Made by a program: the position numbers and the translations under genes | Notes under the pieces: model-generated | The model's input: the letters and a program-made list of their open reading frames with translations, nothing else | What the model was told of the DNA's origin: nothing | Databases searched by the model: none | In this document: positions 34,593 to 45,491 of the stretch, in pieces | Layout: every line of letters begins with the position of its first letter | Position numbering within the stretch: the first letter of the stretch is position 1 | From: Lasioglossum baleicum | Lineage: Eukaryota > Arthropoda > Insecta > Hymenoptera > Halictidae | Direction: 5' to 3' | DNA length: 64,000 nt | NCBI RefSeq assembly: GCF_051020765.1 | Contig: NC_134938.1 | Span: 310,001-374,000, forward strand

Positions 34593-35049
34593 GTGAACGC
34601 GCGGAATCCCGGCGAGATTGCAGAAATTCCCAATGCTGGTCTTTTGCACGGAGTAAAATGAATTATGCGACCTCTCGTACGCGAGTGGGGAGCGTTTCCC
34701 TCCTGAAATCGGCAGATGGTCAAACGGAAGCGACTTTTTTACCTCGACTCTCGGTGCCGAGCGCCGAGAGCCGAGCGAAGTGTGTAGGTACCCACAAAGA
34801 GGTCGCCCTATTTTTACGGTTGCTTCTTTCGTTTGCGTACGTAACGAACACTGTTTGAACATTCATCTGGATCTACCAGACCGGAACGTTCCTATCGGAT
34901 TCTTGTGCGATGATCTAAGGACGTAAAAAAAATAATGTTTATTGTATTCGTTTACGAATCACTGCCAATAATGAAATAGCAAATCTGAACGAGACTGTAT
35001 GGTCTGCGTGTGTATCGAATGACACACCGTTGAACTCTGAACATGTTCG
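34593..35049. other. Non-coding stretch, no gene seen
   Basis: Moderately GC-rich flank of the minisatellite with no supported feature. Confidence 0.35.
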
Positions 35050-35454
35050 TTAGGGCGGCTCTTGTTTTCGACTGTTCAAGAAAGAAAATACACATTTTTC
35101 GCTAATGTTTACTGATAAAAGATAATGGAAATACTCTTCGGTTTTCAAACATCAATTTCTTCGGAAACCGTTTGTTTCACAAAAAAAAGTTATAGGACAT
35201 AAAAGACGCAGCCTGTCCACATCTACAGGTTTCGTCTAACATATTTTTCAAAGAGATCAATAGTTTAGAAGATGTTCTGAGCATTTAATTGATTATTTTA
35301 ATATTTCAGGGGCTGGGGGTACGTATTCCCGGTATCCGATCGAGCTCAAACTCTGCACAGACTTTTTGTTAATTAATTGGAACAATCCTGGGGTGTGCGG
35401 TAAAAGAAATTTTGAAAAAAAGGAAGAAACAAGAGTAAATAAGTGCCACCCTAC
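35050..35454. mobile_element. TTAGGG-ended repeat, inverted copy of the 23173 family
   Basis: Ends TTAGGGCGGCTCTTG and AAGTGCCACCCTA; the interior CTCTGCACAGACTTTTTGTT matches the 23.2-kb copy in reverse. Flanking text GAACATGTTCG and GAACACGTTCG is also directly repeated. Confidence 0.65.
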
Positions 35455-36469
35455 TGAACACGTTCGTTAGGGTATGCGTCTTCGCTGACCGAAGTTACGT
35501 AGCGTTGCGCAAATATTGTACCTAACTGGACGGGGGAAAATTGGTAAGTTGGTCGTTACGAGCGAAACTGATTGTGAAGTGCGGAGCGGAAGTACAGCGG
35601 GGAGCGCCATTACCTCAAAATTGCTAGCACGATACTCGCTGCTTACGCATCACGAACCAGTTGCGCGGCTAAAAGTAGAAGAAGAAGGAGTAGAGGCAAA
35701 AGAAGAGTACGCGACGGAAGCGGGTACCAGCGTTGTTGTAAAGTCGCTCGACATAAAATAAAAGTAAGCCGTGGTATTAACGCGAAAGTCATGGGAGGCG
35801 GTTCCGTGAATTATACAGGGAAAACGTCGAACAGGAACGACATCGTGTAGAGTGTAGAATAACTTGTTCCCGAGTTGGTATATTTAGATAGAAATGAACT
35901 CGAGCAGTTAGGGTTCGCGTAGGGAACGGTTAATATTGAAAATTGAAACGCGCTTTCTAATTACGATTAGTTTATGTTAATAAATTTTTTGCTTTGCAAG
36001 AGCTTCTCTTAAAGTTGATCGTAGTTGATACGACTTTGTTGGGAGTTGATAGACATTTAGGGTACGTTCATATAGGTACCGAGTGATGCTTCTTGGGAAT
36101 GGGCTTCAGGAGAGTTGACTCGAATCGAGGGGAATACAATTACCCCCTCTCTGCCAGTACTGGGATTAGTCACGTGACATTATGACAGAGACAGAGACGA
36201 AACGAAAGAAATGAAAGCGGGTTACCCTATATGCGAGCGTGCTTCAGCTTCAAACATTCAGCGGGCTGGAGGTCTATGCGTCTGTGCGTGGAATGCATAC
36301 GTGCACCGTGCGGTGGAGGACGATAATAACACGATGAGAATTATCCCACGCATCGCGGTTAGGTACACCGACCGGGGGAGAGTAGTTCGACCGTTTTCTA
36401 GTTCCAGACCCGTTTCCAACTCGATTTTCCTGCGTTTTCTTCGAGGATTCACAGAAATAGCGACATAGC
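35455..36469. other. Non-coding stretch with a CACGTGAC-family fragment
   Basis: 36118-36178 contains TCGAATCGAGGGGAATACAA, CTCTGCCAGTACTGGGA and TCACGTGAC. An open frame at 35516-35761 has no recognised domain. Confidence 0.4.
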
Positions 36470-36615
36470 CAAAACCAAAACCAAAGTACCAGAGCGCCAA
36501 AGCCAAAGCGCCAAATCCAATGTGAAAGCGCTAAGTCCAATGCCAAAGCGCCAAAGCCGAAGTTGCCAAGTGTAAAGCCAAAGTGCCATAACCAAAGCCA
36601 AAGCCGAAGCCAAAG
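36470..36615. repeat. Tandem repeat of ~12 bp (GCCAAAGCCAAA-like)
   Basis: Units such as CCAAAGCGCCAAAGCC, CCAAATCC and CCAAAGCCAAAG follow one another with variation. Confidence 0.8.
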
Positions 36616-37130
36616 AGCAGCGTGCTCATAACCCAATTCGCGCGAGCACGATTTCCGTTTCATTCGTCGCGTTATCGCGATAATTGCATCGGATCGTCGA
36701 CCGCGTCAAGGATCACCAACGGGATAAATGGATCCAGCAAAAATGGTTAGCCGCGTTATAATTAGATTTGTCTGCGAACTCGGTTGCGCGTCGCGTCGCG
36801 GCGGTGGGCCTTTTATTCGCGTTCGCGAGTGTGCGAACCGAGGAAAAGCGGGTCTCGCGCCTGGAAAACGCAATAATCGACACCCGGTTGGGAAAATTCG
36901 CAGACGTCGCGAACCCGCTGCCATACATTGCTCTGTGAATCCTGTGCGATTCCGTGGATCTTAATAGCTCTCGGAAACCTCGCCAACAATAGACAATGCG
37001 ACTCGGCAACGCGTAGCTTATTCGGTGCAGCTTGCTCTCCACCGGGGCAGTCACCCGACGTTTTTTCCCTATTGAACCACCACATTGCTCAATCGTTTCG
37101 TTACTATCGGACCGAAACATGGAGTACCTG
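36616..37130. other. GC-rich non-coding stretch, no gene seen
   Basis: Open frames on both strands but no recognisable domain or splice context. Confidence 0.35.
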
Positions 37131-37402
37131 CACAAGGTGTCCCAAAAATATCCTGAGGTCATCGGTAGGAACTTTTTCCTTTGCAAAAATGTTCTCCGAG
37201 GCTTCGTTAAGGAGTTATTAACGGAAAACACGGACCAATCAGAGCGCGACTATTGCGGACATATCTCCTGTAGCTTTGATTGGTCCATATTTCTGGTTAA
37301 TAACTTCTTAAAAAAGCCACGCAGAACATTTTTGCAAAGGCAATGATGACCTCAGGAATCACCCGTTTCAAGGAAGTACTACATTTTTGGGACACCCTGT
37401 AT
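37131..37402. mobile_element. CAGGGTGTCCC foldback, copy C
   Basis: Left end AAGGTGTCCCAAAAATATCC, right end TTTTTGGGACACCCTGTATA. The arms carry CGGACCAATCAGAGCGCG with its partner CTTTGATTGGTCCATATTT, and TTGCAAAAATGTTCTCCG with its partner. Confidence 0.82.
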
Positions 37403-38110
37403 AGGTTTGCAGCGTCACTACTTCGGAATTTAATTGGAATTTTTGAAGATTTAAATATTGTAAAAATAATTAGCGTTTCGTGTCCACCTTTCTGTTTTTC
37501 GGCCGCAAGGTCTCGGGTCTCGGGCCAAACGGCCCGAAACGACCCGACGCGAAGAAACGACGCTGCCCCTCGCTATTCTCAATATTTGCAGAGGGAAATC
37601 GAGTGACACGGTTTCTTAAAGACGGTTCTATCGTCCGCAGTTTTTAATACTCTGCGAAACGAACGTAACCTGGGGCTCTGCGTGACTTTTGGACTGGTGA
37701 ATCCCAAGGATCGGAAGCAGGGAAAGCGCCTCGAGAGCTAGCGCAAAGGGTGACTAAAGGGTGGCGACTTGGCGACCCTCTGATCTCTAGCGGCTACCCT
37801 CTTTGCTCCCCTTCGCCCGTTCACCCCTTTTCACCCCTTTTCACCCCTTTTCACCCCTTTTCACCCCTTTTCACCCCTTCTCTCATTGCTCCTCGAGCTG
37901 CACTGAGTCCTCCAACCGGAAGGGCACACGCGACAGGTACTTCGTTCGCGTGGAGTGCGGCACTTTCTCTACACTCCACGCTCTAGACTCTACAGTGTAA
38001 AGTCGCCGGCAGGGCCGCACAGTGTCGTATTCCTAGCTAAATTTTTGGCTTCACTAGGAAATCCGCGGTACCGAGCAAATTCAACGAATTAAGTAAACGG
38101 AGAACCCGGT
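37403..38110. repeat. Non-coding stretch with a (TTTTCACCCC)n array
   Basis: 37816-37879 is a pure 10-bp tandem repeat of TTCACCCCTT, about six to seven units. The rest shows nothing supportable. Confidence 0.7.
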
Positions 38111-38447
38111 TGAACTGTGCCTTGGATAACCAGAAATTTTTGTCTTTTCCCTATGTAGTTGTGTAGATTTTGGCGAGAAAATACCAAAAACCAAGTTTCA
38201 ATCCTAGGAGATCAGTGGTTCAAAAGTTATGAGTGTTTAAACTCGAGCGATTTTCTGTGCTTTTAACAGGTAATAGATGGCAGCACAAGCACGCGGTGAT
38301 GTCGGTAACGTAGGTCCGCAACTGTGAGAAACGCTGAAGATCACTTAACTTTGAACACACTCACAACTTTTGAACCACTGATCGCCTATGATTGAGACTT
38401 TGCAACATTTTCTCGCAAAAATTTCTGGTTACCCAAGGTACAGTGCA
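38111..38447. mobile_element. ~337-bp foldback with AACTGTGCCTTGG ends
   Basis: AACTGTGCCTTGGATAACCA on the left pairs with TGGTTACCCAAGGTACAGTG on the right, and TTCAATCCTAGGAGATCAGTG pairs with its near complement. Related text (GGACCCAGAAATTTTTAACT, TTTGGATAATC) occurs in 41073-41450 and 46232-46499. Confidence 0.72.
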
Positions 38448-39259
38448 GCCGAGAATCCAATCAGGATCCCTGAGAAAGCTTCGTTCCAAATTCAAAAATT
38501 CTATACGCGATCGTCATGTACTTGCAGCCAGCGGTGTTGGCTCGTGCCATAATCGTCTAGACAGTTTAGACGGAACGAGGGCGTGCAAAGTCGAATTAAT
38601 AAAATGTTATAGAAAAAACCGTGAGGCGCGTAGATAGCTGGCAGGGACGAACCTCGCCACGCCAGGCCACACCGCCCCGTTAATGAGGATGTGCGTATGT
38701 GTATTATGGTGGCGTAGGTTGCTCGTTGCGTTTCTAATCGTAAGCTGGTGTATACGTTAGTAGCTAGCGTTAATGGTAATGGTAATGGTAACGGTAGCGT
38801 CGGTACGCGTTGCGCGTTGTTATGTTGACAGCGATGCAGATACCCGGTAGTAGGCCAAGGATCTCTTCAGAGGTCGAGCCTTGACTAGACGAGCTATCAA
38901 AGACGACGTTCGATAACCGCGCGTTAGATCGCGACGCACGACGGGGGCGATCATCGCTCAGAGAGCAGACCGACCGTCCCACAATAGAAATCTAGGATAA
39001 TCTACGTAACGGGACGCTTTCGTAAGCGCGCTGGAAACGTGGGGAACGCGAGGAACGCGGTGCGAAGATGCCGCAAATCAGGAAGAGATACATGGACCGA
39101 TGCTTGCTTGCACGTGCGGCAGATATCGAATATTTTTCGGAAGGAAAATATGGCGACGTTCCGTTAAGGTTGCTCCAAACCAATTTCCAAGGAGGAGGGT
39201 AAGGCTCAGGCATCGCGGTATCACGTTTTCGTTGCGTTACACGAGGATATCGGTTGGGA
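38448..39259. other. Non-coding stretch with (GGTAAT)n
   Basis: TAATGGTAATGGTAATGGTA at 38772-38793. No supported exon. Confidence 0.4.
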
Positions 39260-39460
39260 CACAGTCACCAGATTAGGATTTGTGTTCCTACCCCACCTTC
39301 CCCTTCTACAACGCTATTCCCCCACGCTTCCGCCACGGCCCAGTCACGTGACGCGTTTCTTCTTTGTCACAATGTCGCCTGACTAACCCGGTACAGAGTA
39401 CTGGCTGAGAGAGGCTTTTTCTCCTGAATTCGTATTCCCTCCTCTCATCTGGCAACTCCT
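39260..39460. mobile_element. CACGTGAC-family hAT-like repeat, reverse copy
   Basis: Contains CCCCACCTTCCCCTTCTACA, CCAGTCACGTGACGCGTT, GGTACAGAGTACTGG and ATCTGGCAACTCCTGG. Flanks GGTTGGGA and GGTTGGGG match at 7 of 8 positions. Confidence 0.7.
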
Positions 39461-40012
39461 GGTTGGGGGGATGGCATGCAACGCAGCACAGATTGCGACG
39501 ATGCACGAAATGAGGGACGCGCAACGTGTTGCGGCGTGTAGTTGCACACAAACGATTCTTTGTGACACCAAACACTGTCCGCAATAGCGTTGATAGCATC
39601 TCCCGATTCAATCTAGACCGTTTGCTCGACTCCCCACGGTGTCGGGCATAGTCCAGAGCGTGGAGCGTAGAGCGTAGAACATAGATGCGGCGACAAACTG
39701 CTGACAAACACGAACTGTCGCGTCTCCCACCGCCAATCATTACGAAATCCAATAAAGAGGGTAGTGATACGCCATTATGCAGACCGCTCTAACGCGTTCG
39801 TTGCTTCCACAACTACGAAGCGACGCGACGCTTTCACAAGATCCAAGTAGGCTAATCATTGATTAGCTCCCGTTATCCGAATTCTCTATTATGCGCGACA
39901 ATGCGCGCGACGTTTATGACCATAATATATCACTTTCTGGAGCCCAGTCTAACAGCTAATCCTAGGTACTAGAGGTCTGGGTAAGGAGATACTCGAGTAC
40001 AGAAAAATTGCC
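39461..40012. other. Non-coding stretch, no gene seen
   Basis: Open frames on the minus strand at about 39.3-39.75 kb overlap the repeat and carry no recognisable domain. Confidence 0.35.
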
Positions 40013-40257
40013 CGGGTATCCGGGCTACTCGTGAGATACTCGGCTACCCGGGCTACTCGTGAGATATTCGGCTACCCGGGATACTCGTGAGATACGCGGC
40101 TACCCGAGCTACTCGTGAGACATCCGGGCAAACAAAAATTGTCCGGATACTCGGTTACCCGATTGTATTCACCGGTACACCATGGCTACCCGGGTACCCA
40201 ATTGTATTCTCCGGTTCATTACGGCTATCCGGGTACCCGATTGTATACTCGGGTATA
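40013..40257. repeat. Two-part tandem array built on CTACCCGGG
   Basis: 40024-40127 has about four 28-bp units (GCTACTCGTGAGATACTCGG plus CTACCCGG). It is followed to 40257 by about two and a half longer units (~42 bp) containing TACCCGATTGTATTC and CCGGT. Confidence 0.85.
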
Positions 40258-40270
40258 ACACCCTCACTAC

Positions 40271-40451
40271 CAGTGCCGCCAGATGAGGGGAGTCACGGTG
40301 AGATGATGTACCCCCTCTATGATGACCAGAGTAGAGGAATAGTTGCGCCGCGCACGCGCAACGTGTCACATATTACTCTACTCTGGTCATCAGAGAGGGG
40401 GTACCGCGTATTCCCCTCGAGTGCTGGTTTGGTCACTTTCTGGCGACTCTG
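40271..40451. mobile_element. 181-bp hAT-like element with CACTAC target duplication; reference copy of the SCAG family
   Basis: Ends CAGTGCCGCCAGATGAGGGG and TTCTGGCGACTCTG, with a perfect 8-bp duplication CTCACTAC (40263-40270 and 40452-40459). Inner arms GTACCCCCTCTATGATGACC and GGTCATCAGAGAGGGGGTAC pair. Identifies the superfamily of the dispersed CACGTGAC/CCAGTACCGG repeats in this window. Confidence 0.88.
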
Positions 40452-40459
40452 CTCACTAC

Positions 40460-41072
40460 CCGAGTATCTGAAAGGTCCAATTGAAGTCTGTAGCCCTACC
40501 AAGTACAGATCTTCACGGATAAAAAGAAAATGGCGCGTCAAACGGAAAGAAAGCGGGCATCTCAGGGTTCGTTGAAACGGCGAACAAGCGGATTTTCATG
40601 CACGCGCCAGGTTTCGTTGACGTAAATCCAATATCGATTTGTTCGGCGCATTAATATTAATCAACGCGGACCGCTTTCGATAATAAAGAGATTAATAAAC
40701 ACGTCGACTCGATATAATTTATGCAAATGATACACTCTCGGCGTTAATTACAGCGCGTCGCCGTGCTCATCGATGATTCACGAGGGAACGGGAAAGAATT
40801 GTTGCCGGAACGAGTCAAATAAAATACTTCGCTTCATCGTGCTAGCCGATGTCAAGTGTTATCGGCGTGCTCATATAAATTCCGGGTCGTCTGGCGCGAG
40901 TCTGTGTTGTCAATTTTCTGAATGAAATTAGGTTCGATAACACAGCGGTCTACCCATCGAGCTCCACAAGCTGTGATGTAAAACAACTTACGTCAATTGT
41001 ATATTTATATTTATTATAATATATGCATATATAATATTACATTGTTGTATGATTTTTTCCCAATCGTGATTG
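40460..41072. other. Non-coding stretch, no gene seen
   Basis: AT-rich towards 41 kb; no supported feature. Confidence 0.35.
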
Positions 41073-41450
41073 TACAGGGTGTCCCAGAAATGTTGTACTT
41101 CCGTGAACTGGTGCTTGAACTTCAGTTTAGGGACCCAGAAATTTTTAACTGTTCTTTGGATAATCATAGATCTTAACGAGGAAATTCCAAAATCCAAGAT
41201 TTAAGTGCTTAAAGTTCAGCGATTTTCAGCGTTATTGATGGGTAGGGCGCCGCCATGTTGGCGTGTACGTCGCGCGTCGTCCAATGAGCACAAGAGTAGC
41301 CGGGGTGATTCCTGAGGTAATTTGAAGGAACTGTTTTTTCCCGAACTCCTTAACAAAGTCGCGGAAAATATTTTCGCAGAGGAAAGATTTACTTGAAATG
41401 ATCTTGAGAAGTCGCCCCTCTCAAGTGCAACATTTTTGGGACACCCTGTA
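41073..41450. mobile_element. CAGGGTGTCCC element, copy D, composite interior
   Basis: The ends TACAGGGTGTCCCAGAAATG and TTTTTGGGACACCCTGTA are TA-bordered. The left part contains GGGACCCAGAAATTTTTAAC, shared with the foldbacks at 38111 and 46232. The right part matches copies B and C (AACTCCTTAACAAAGTCGCG). Confidence 0.78.
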
Positions 41451-42300
41451 TGCGCAGATACGACGGTTCATCCTCTGACGTAGATTTCATTAATAGAAAA
41501 GCACGTAAGTGATACTTTTAACCAGCATTCCAAATCGAGGTTTATATCGATTTTTGCAAAGCAGGGGAAAAGGTCGATTTTGCTGAACTAGTTACACGAG
41601 TCGCGGCGTCAGCGAACAACCAGAATCGAGTAGAGTGGAACCCTTGACCGTTTCTTACGGTGTGTACGGTCGCGTTTTCTTCGTTGACATTCCGTTTCAC
41701 GCGAGTTGCGGTGCATATACGGCCACGGACACGGGCGAGTTGTGAACGAGTCGGGAACCGAGCGTCGTCGAGTTACGCTGCTTCGTGCTGCATCGTGCTG
41801 CATCGCGCCGTCTCAGCAAGTTTCTTTTGGAAAGGAAGAAAGAAAGAGCGGCGCGGGACTACGGGAAGATGAAGAAGCAGAGGATGAACAAAACGAGCAG
41901 TAGGAGTCCAAACAGAAACGATCTGCAAGGTCGTTGTAGCCCGTTCCTCTCCGGAGTTGGCTACTTGTGCTCCCTTCGCGACATTTGCGCTCCCTTCCCG
42001 ACATTTGTGTCTTTCTTTCATCGCGTTTTCAGCCTGGGTTAAGACAATGAAAATTATTTTCAGATCTTGTCGATTTTTCCCGGTTATCGAGAGTTCCAGT
42101 TGGGTTCAGCTAGGACCTGCTGCTCAACATGCCTTTTTCCCCCACCTCCTCCCACAGCACCTTCGAGTGACCTTGAAGTGCCATTTAAAAAGATGAAAGT
42201 GCCCTTGACGATAATAATAAAAAGAAATTTTTTGACAGACTTATTTAATATATTTTTTTGTCTTGCAATTGAAAAATCGTGAAAAGTGTCATATAAATTA
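41451..42300 (+). other. GC-rich island with possible exon context
   Basis: 41600-41930 is CpG-rich with a repeated GCTGCATCGTGCTGCATCG. The frame at 41869 (ATGAAGAAGCAG...) is basic, KKQRMNKTSSRSPNRN. A good acceptor-like tract (CCCCCACCTCCTCCCACAG) ends at 42159, before a frame reading PSSDLEVPFKKMK. No clear donors were found, so exon structure is not established. Confidence 0.25.
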
Positions 42301-43354
42301 TACAGGGTGTCCAAAACCACCCGTCCAGGGGTGTTAACTTCTCAGATAGGCATATTCGGTAAAAATGTTTGGAATAAAAGTTGCAGGGATTAATGGAGGA
42401 CATATGTCCATGACCTTGTATTTTTTAGATGGGAGGACATATGTCGCAGTACGTGTTTTTTAGGTGGGAATCCCTACTTTTGACTACGGATTCTGAAAGA
42501 GCTCGAAATTTCACGTCCAGATATGTACTTCTTATGTCCTAGATTAAAATGACTACTAGAGGTCATTCAGAGGTCAAATCACTGTTTGGTGGTAAATAAA
42601 AGATTGACGTTAAGCTTGTTCTCCAATTTCCAGTATTTCATCGCAACTTGAGGTCAAGCATAAAGGCCGAGTATAACGCAAATCGACCTCTCAGTGATCT
42701 TGGAAATGGAGTACAAGCTTAACGTCGGAGACAAGTTTATCAATCAGAAGCCTTGTTCAATCTTGATGCCAGTATTTAATGTCATCTTTTATTTACTACC
42801 AAACAGTGATTTGACCTCTGAATGGCCTCTAGCACAGTCATTTTAATCTAGGACATAAGTACATATCACTGCTCCGGAAATATAATGACGCAACTGTAAA
42901 ATTTTGTGAAATTGACTTTATTGTGTTGGCGGGCATTTACTAGATGTTTGTAAATCGACATAATTGTACACTTACAAAATTCGACACGGGAGGGAAGATC
43001 CGTCGTTATAACCAGCATGCTTATTTGCATTAATAATTGGAATTATTTTTCTTTTGCTTGTCCTGTAAAATTTCAATTTTTGCAGTTTTGTGTCATTATA
43101 CTTCCGGAGCAGCGATATCTGAACGTGAAATTTCGAGTTCTTTCAGAATACGCAGTCGAAAGTAGGGGTTCCCATTTAAAAAAAAAATACGTACTGACCT
43201 CCAAATAACCTTGAAAATGGATCCGTAGGTCAAATACAAAGTCATGGACATATGTCCTCCATTAATCCCTGCAACTTTTATTCCAAACATTTTTACCGAA
43301 TATGCTGATCTGAGAAGTTAACACCCCTGGACGGGTGGTTTTGGACACCCTGTA
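42301..43354. mobile_element. 1,054-bp TA-flanked element with long inverted repeats
   Basis: The ends TACAGGGTGTCCAAAACCAC and GTGGTTTTGGACACCCTGTA are perfect complements. Inverted homology continues (CCAGGGGTGTTAACTTCTCA, GTTTGGAATAAAAGTTGCAG, GGAGGACATATGTCCATGAC), with a second pair near 42530-42860 (CCTAGATTAAAATGACT, CAAATCACTGTTTGGT). No intact transposase. Largest foldback in the window. Confidence 0.85.
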
Positions 43355-43462
43355 TAAATCATTCTACACCCATTGCGATTCTTATATTCGTGAATTTTTC
43401 TCCTGTAAGTGGTTTAATCTGCTCATCCGCCACTTGTAAGACTCTCACCCACCCGTCCCTAG

Positions 43463-43590
43463 CGGATATCAAAATTCTGAAAAGTTTCGAATGCCTGAAC
43501 TACCTCCTGAAGAAGGGAATGCTGGATGTCCCGGAGGTGAAGCACGACCCGCGGTGCAAAGGAAAAAGAAAGTACCGTTACAAATCATGA
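43463..43590 (+). CDS. Candidate terminal coding exon of an unidentified gene
   Basis: I do not recognise this protein. A pyrimidine-rich tract and CCCTAG precede 43463. The frame then runs DIKILKSFECLNYLLKKG, MLDVPEVKHDPRCKG and KRKYRYKS to a TGA at 43588-43590. Codons mostly end in C or G (CTG, AAC, TAC, CTC, GTC, CCG, GAG, GTG, CAC, GAC), unlike the AT-rich surroundings. The reading has a lysine-rich basic tail. The acceptor would enter at the second base of a codon. No matching upstream exon was found: the nearest plausible piece at 42160 has no good donor, and the 1-kb transposon lies between. It could be a decayed gene piece. Confidence 0.3.
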
Positions 43591-44093
43591 ATGAATCGCG
43601 AAATACGCAGGATGAATTATAAGCGCGACGGAAGTCGCTTATTAAGGCGTGCTACACCTGCGGATAGATGCAGGGAAATGATAGCGAGCGTGAACTGGAA
43701 ATAGGCTCGTCGACCTTTCGCAATCCGATCCGATCCGATCCGATCCGATCCGATTCGAGCGGAGGCCGATTCGAAACAGGAACAGAGGGGTAGCGCTTGG
43801 AACCAGATGAAAACAAATGCTGAAAGAAGAACCGTCGATTTCTTGGTTCATTCGCCGACCTTGGGCGTGTAACGTCACGCGAATAACAGCGTATACCTAA
43901 CTGCCGCGGGACTTGGGAGAAGGCAAGTCGAGGACGTGCGCCGCGCGTTGCTCCGGTATTTGTCGCTCGTTGCGCATTGCGCGTTGGTCCGAACATAGTG
44001 TAGAGCAAACAACTATTGGCGCATTTATATTATTTCCAAACAGTACAAGGTCCTTGTACATACACATAGAATAAGATTACAAAGTAATACATA
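43591..44093. repeat. Non-coding stretch with (CCGAT)n
   Basis: Seven CCGAT units lie at about 43722-43757. No gene seen; open frames on the minus strand read through the repeat. Confidence 0.6.
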
Positions 44094-44142
44094 TACAGTA
44101 AACCTTGTATAAACGCAAAAAAATATCCCCTCCACTGTAGTA

Positions 44143-45395
44143 GGGGAGAGTCGTGCAGTACCGACCGCTCTTAAGTTTTCTTGTTATTAGGTGGACTAGA
44201 ATCGATAAAAATTGAAATTAAAAAAAGGAATTTGTAACACAAAGGGAACTTAATAAAAGGCCAGAAATTAATTTTGTGCAATTTAATAATTAGTATTCAT
44301 TATTTGTAAGAATAGAGATATTAGAATTTGAAGGAAACAAAGAATTGTCGTCCAGTACCGACCATTACGTATTTAGTAGATTTTTCAGTCTAAATCATTA
44401 ATAATTTTAAAAAGAGACATTTAGATGTTAGAATACGCATTTTTATTCAAATTTTGTTTTTATACAAATAATAAAATAATTATATATTTTTAATATACTA
44501 TGTCATTTTTTTGTTTAGTTTTTACATCTTTCCTTATTTCCTTTCCTTAATTGAGTTACAGCTTTTCTTTTTTCTGCTTCCTTGGCTTTTTCGTTTCTTG
44601 CAGCTTTTCTTTTCTCCGCATTTATCTTTTTTTCTTCAGCCAGGTTCTTTTCTCCTGAACTTCGTTTATAAAAACGGTCGAAGTTAAGATTTCGGATTGT
44701 TGCGTCCGTTGTCTTCTCTTTTTTGTTTGCAACTCTAATGTGTCGTTTCTAGGAGGGATTGATTTCACTATTTCCATGAAATTTGAAGTTACATCAGGTA
44801 AAGAAATTAATGAAAAATTATCGTTAATATTTAAAGCGAGCGGTGATGATGGTTTTTTCTGCTTTGGAATTTCGGACATTTTTCTGTCGGAAAAGGTAGA
44901 AGAAAGATTGAATAAACATCTCTTCTAACTTCATTTCAAATGCTAACAGATTGAACTTACAGATAAGAAAAGTTTGGCTTATACTGGTCGACGGTTGATT
45001 GGTCGGTACATACTGCACGACAGTTGGATGACAAACATGGGGAAACATTTTAGGTTATGGTATACATAATATACAAAGAAAATTCCAAAACAGGGCCCGT
45101 TAATTATACTTAATAGACTAGATATAATATACATAATTCAACAAAGTCGTTTACTCACCTGAGAAACAAATTATCAGATCTAGAAAATAACTCTTAACAC
45201 TCGAAATATCAACCCTCACGCTAAATGTGTCAGAACTGCGAAAAAAATCGAATGAACAATGTAGCAACGAAACATATTATCCACAATAGTTATATTCATT
45301 TGTTTTCTTAAAGGAAGTGTAGCCATTTGACCTGGAAGGTCATAAATTAATTTTGGTCGGTACAGTATTCTGGTCGGTACTGCACGACTTTCCCC
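44143..45395. mobile_element. 1,253-bp TA-flanked element with transposase remnant
   Basis: Ends GGGGAGAGTCGTGCAGTACC and GGTACTGCACGACTTTCCCC, bordered by TA (44141-44142 and 45396-45397). The subterminal motif CAGTACCGACC or its complement recurs at 44157, 44350, 45001 and 45355. It carries the broken minus-strand frame described next. Confidence 0.85.
44520..44879 (-). pseudogene. Transposase C-terminal remnant, pogo-like (tentative)
   Basis: Minus-strand frame 44879-44622 contains TKKRRQRTQQSEILTSTVF followed by INEVQEK, then stops. The next frame continues a lysine/glutamate-rich tail (NLAEEKKINAEKRKAARNEK, KAVTQLRKGNKERCK), so one frameshift separates them. Basic, S/T-rich C-termini of this kind are known from pogo/Tigger transposases, and the TA flanks of the host element agree. 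No DDE core is present, so the assignment is weak. Confidence 0.4.
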
Positions 45396-45491
45396 TACTC
45401 TCTTTACACAAGCTCAAAAAGGTAGTGTCTGTCTACGAACTTTGCAAACGAACCTCCTCGAGACTTTTGCGTTTATAGAGGATTTACTGTA

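Larger units (their letters stand above)
44094..45491. mobile_element. CAGTAAAC-ended element split by a nested insertion
   Basis: Left piece 44094-44140 (TACAGTAAACCTTGTATAAA, ATATCCCCTCCACTGTAG). Right piece 45398-45491 (ACAAGCTCAAAAAGGTAGTG, TTATAGAGGATTTACTGTA). Both match 18011-18551. The inner element at 44143 divides them. Confidence 0.8.

Noticed and set aside
34082..34862. Long minus-strand frames with hydrophobic repeats that look like membrane segments
   Set aside because: They are readings of the 34173-34592 minisatellite; the repeat unit explains the pattern.
36274..37231. Overlapping frames of up to 172 codons on the minus strand
   Set aside because: They cover a GC-rich stretch, a CCAAAGCC tandem repeat and a CAGGGTGTCC foldback; no domain is visible.
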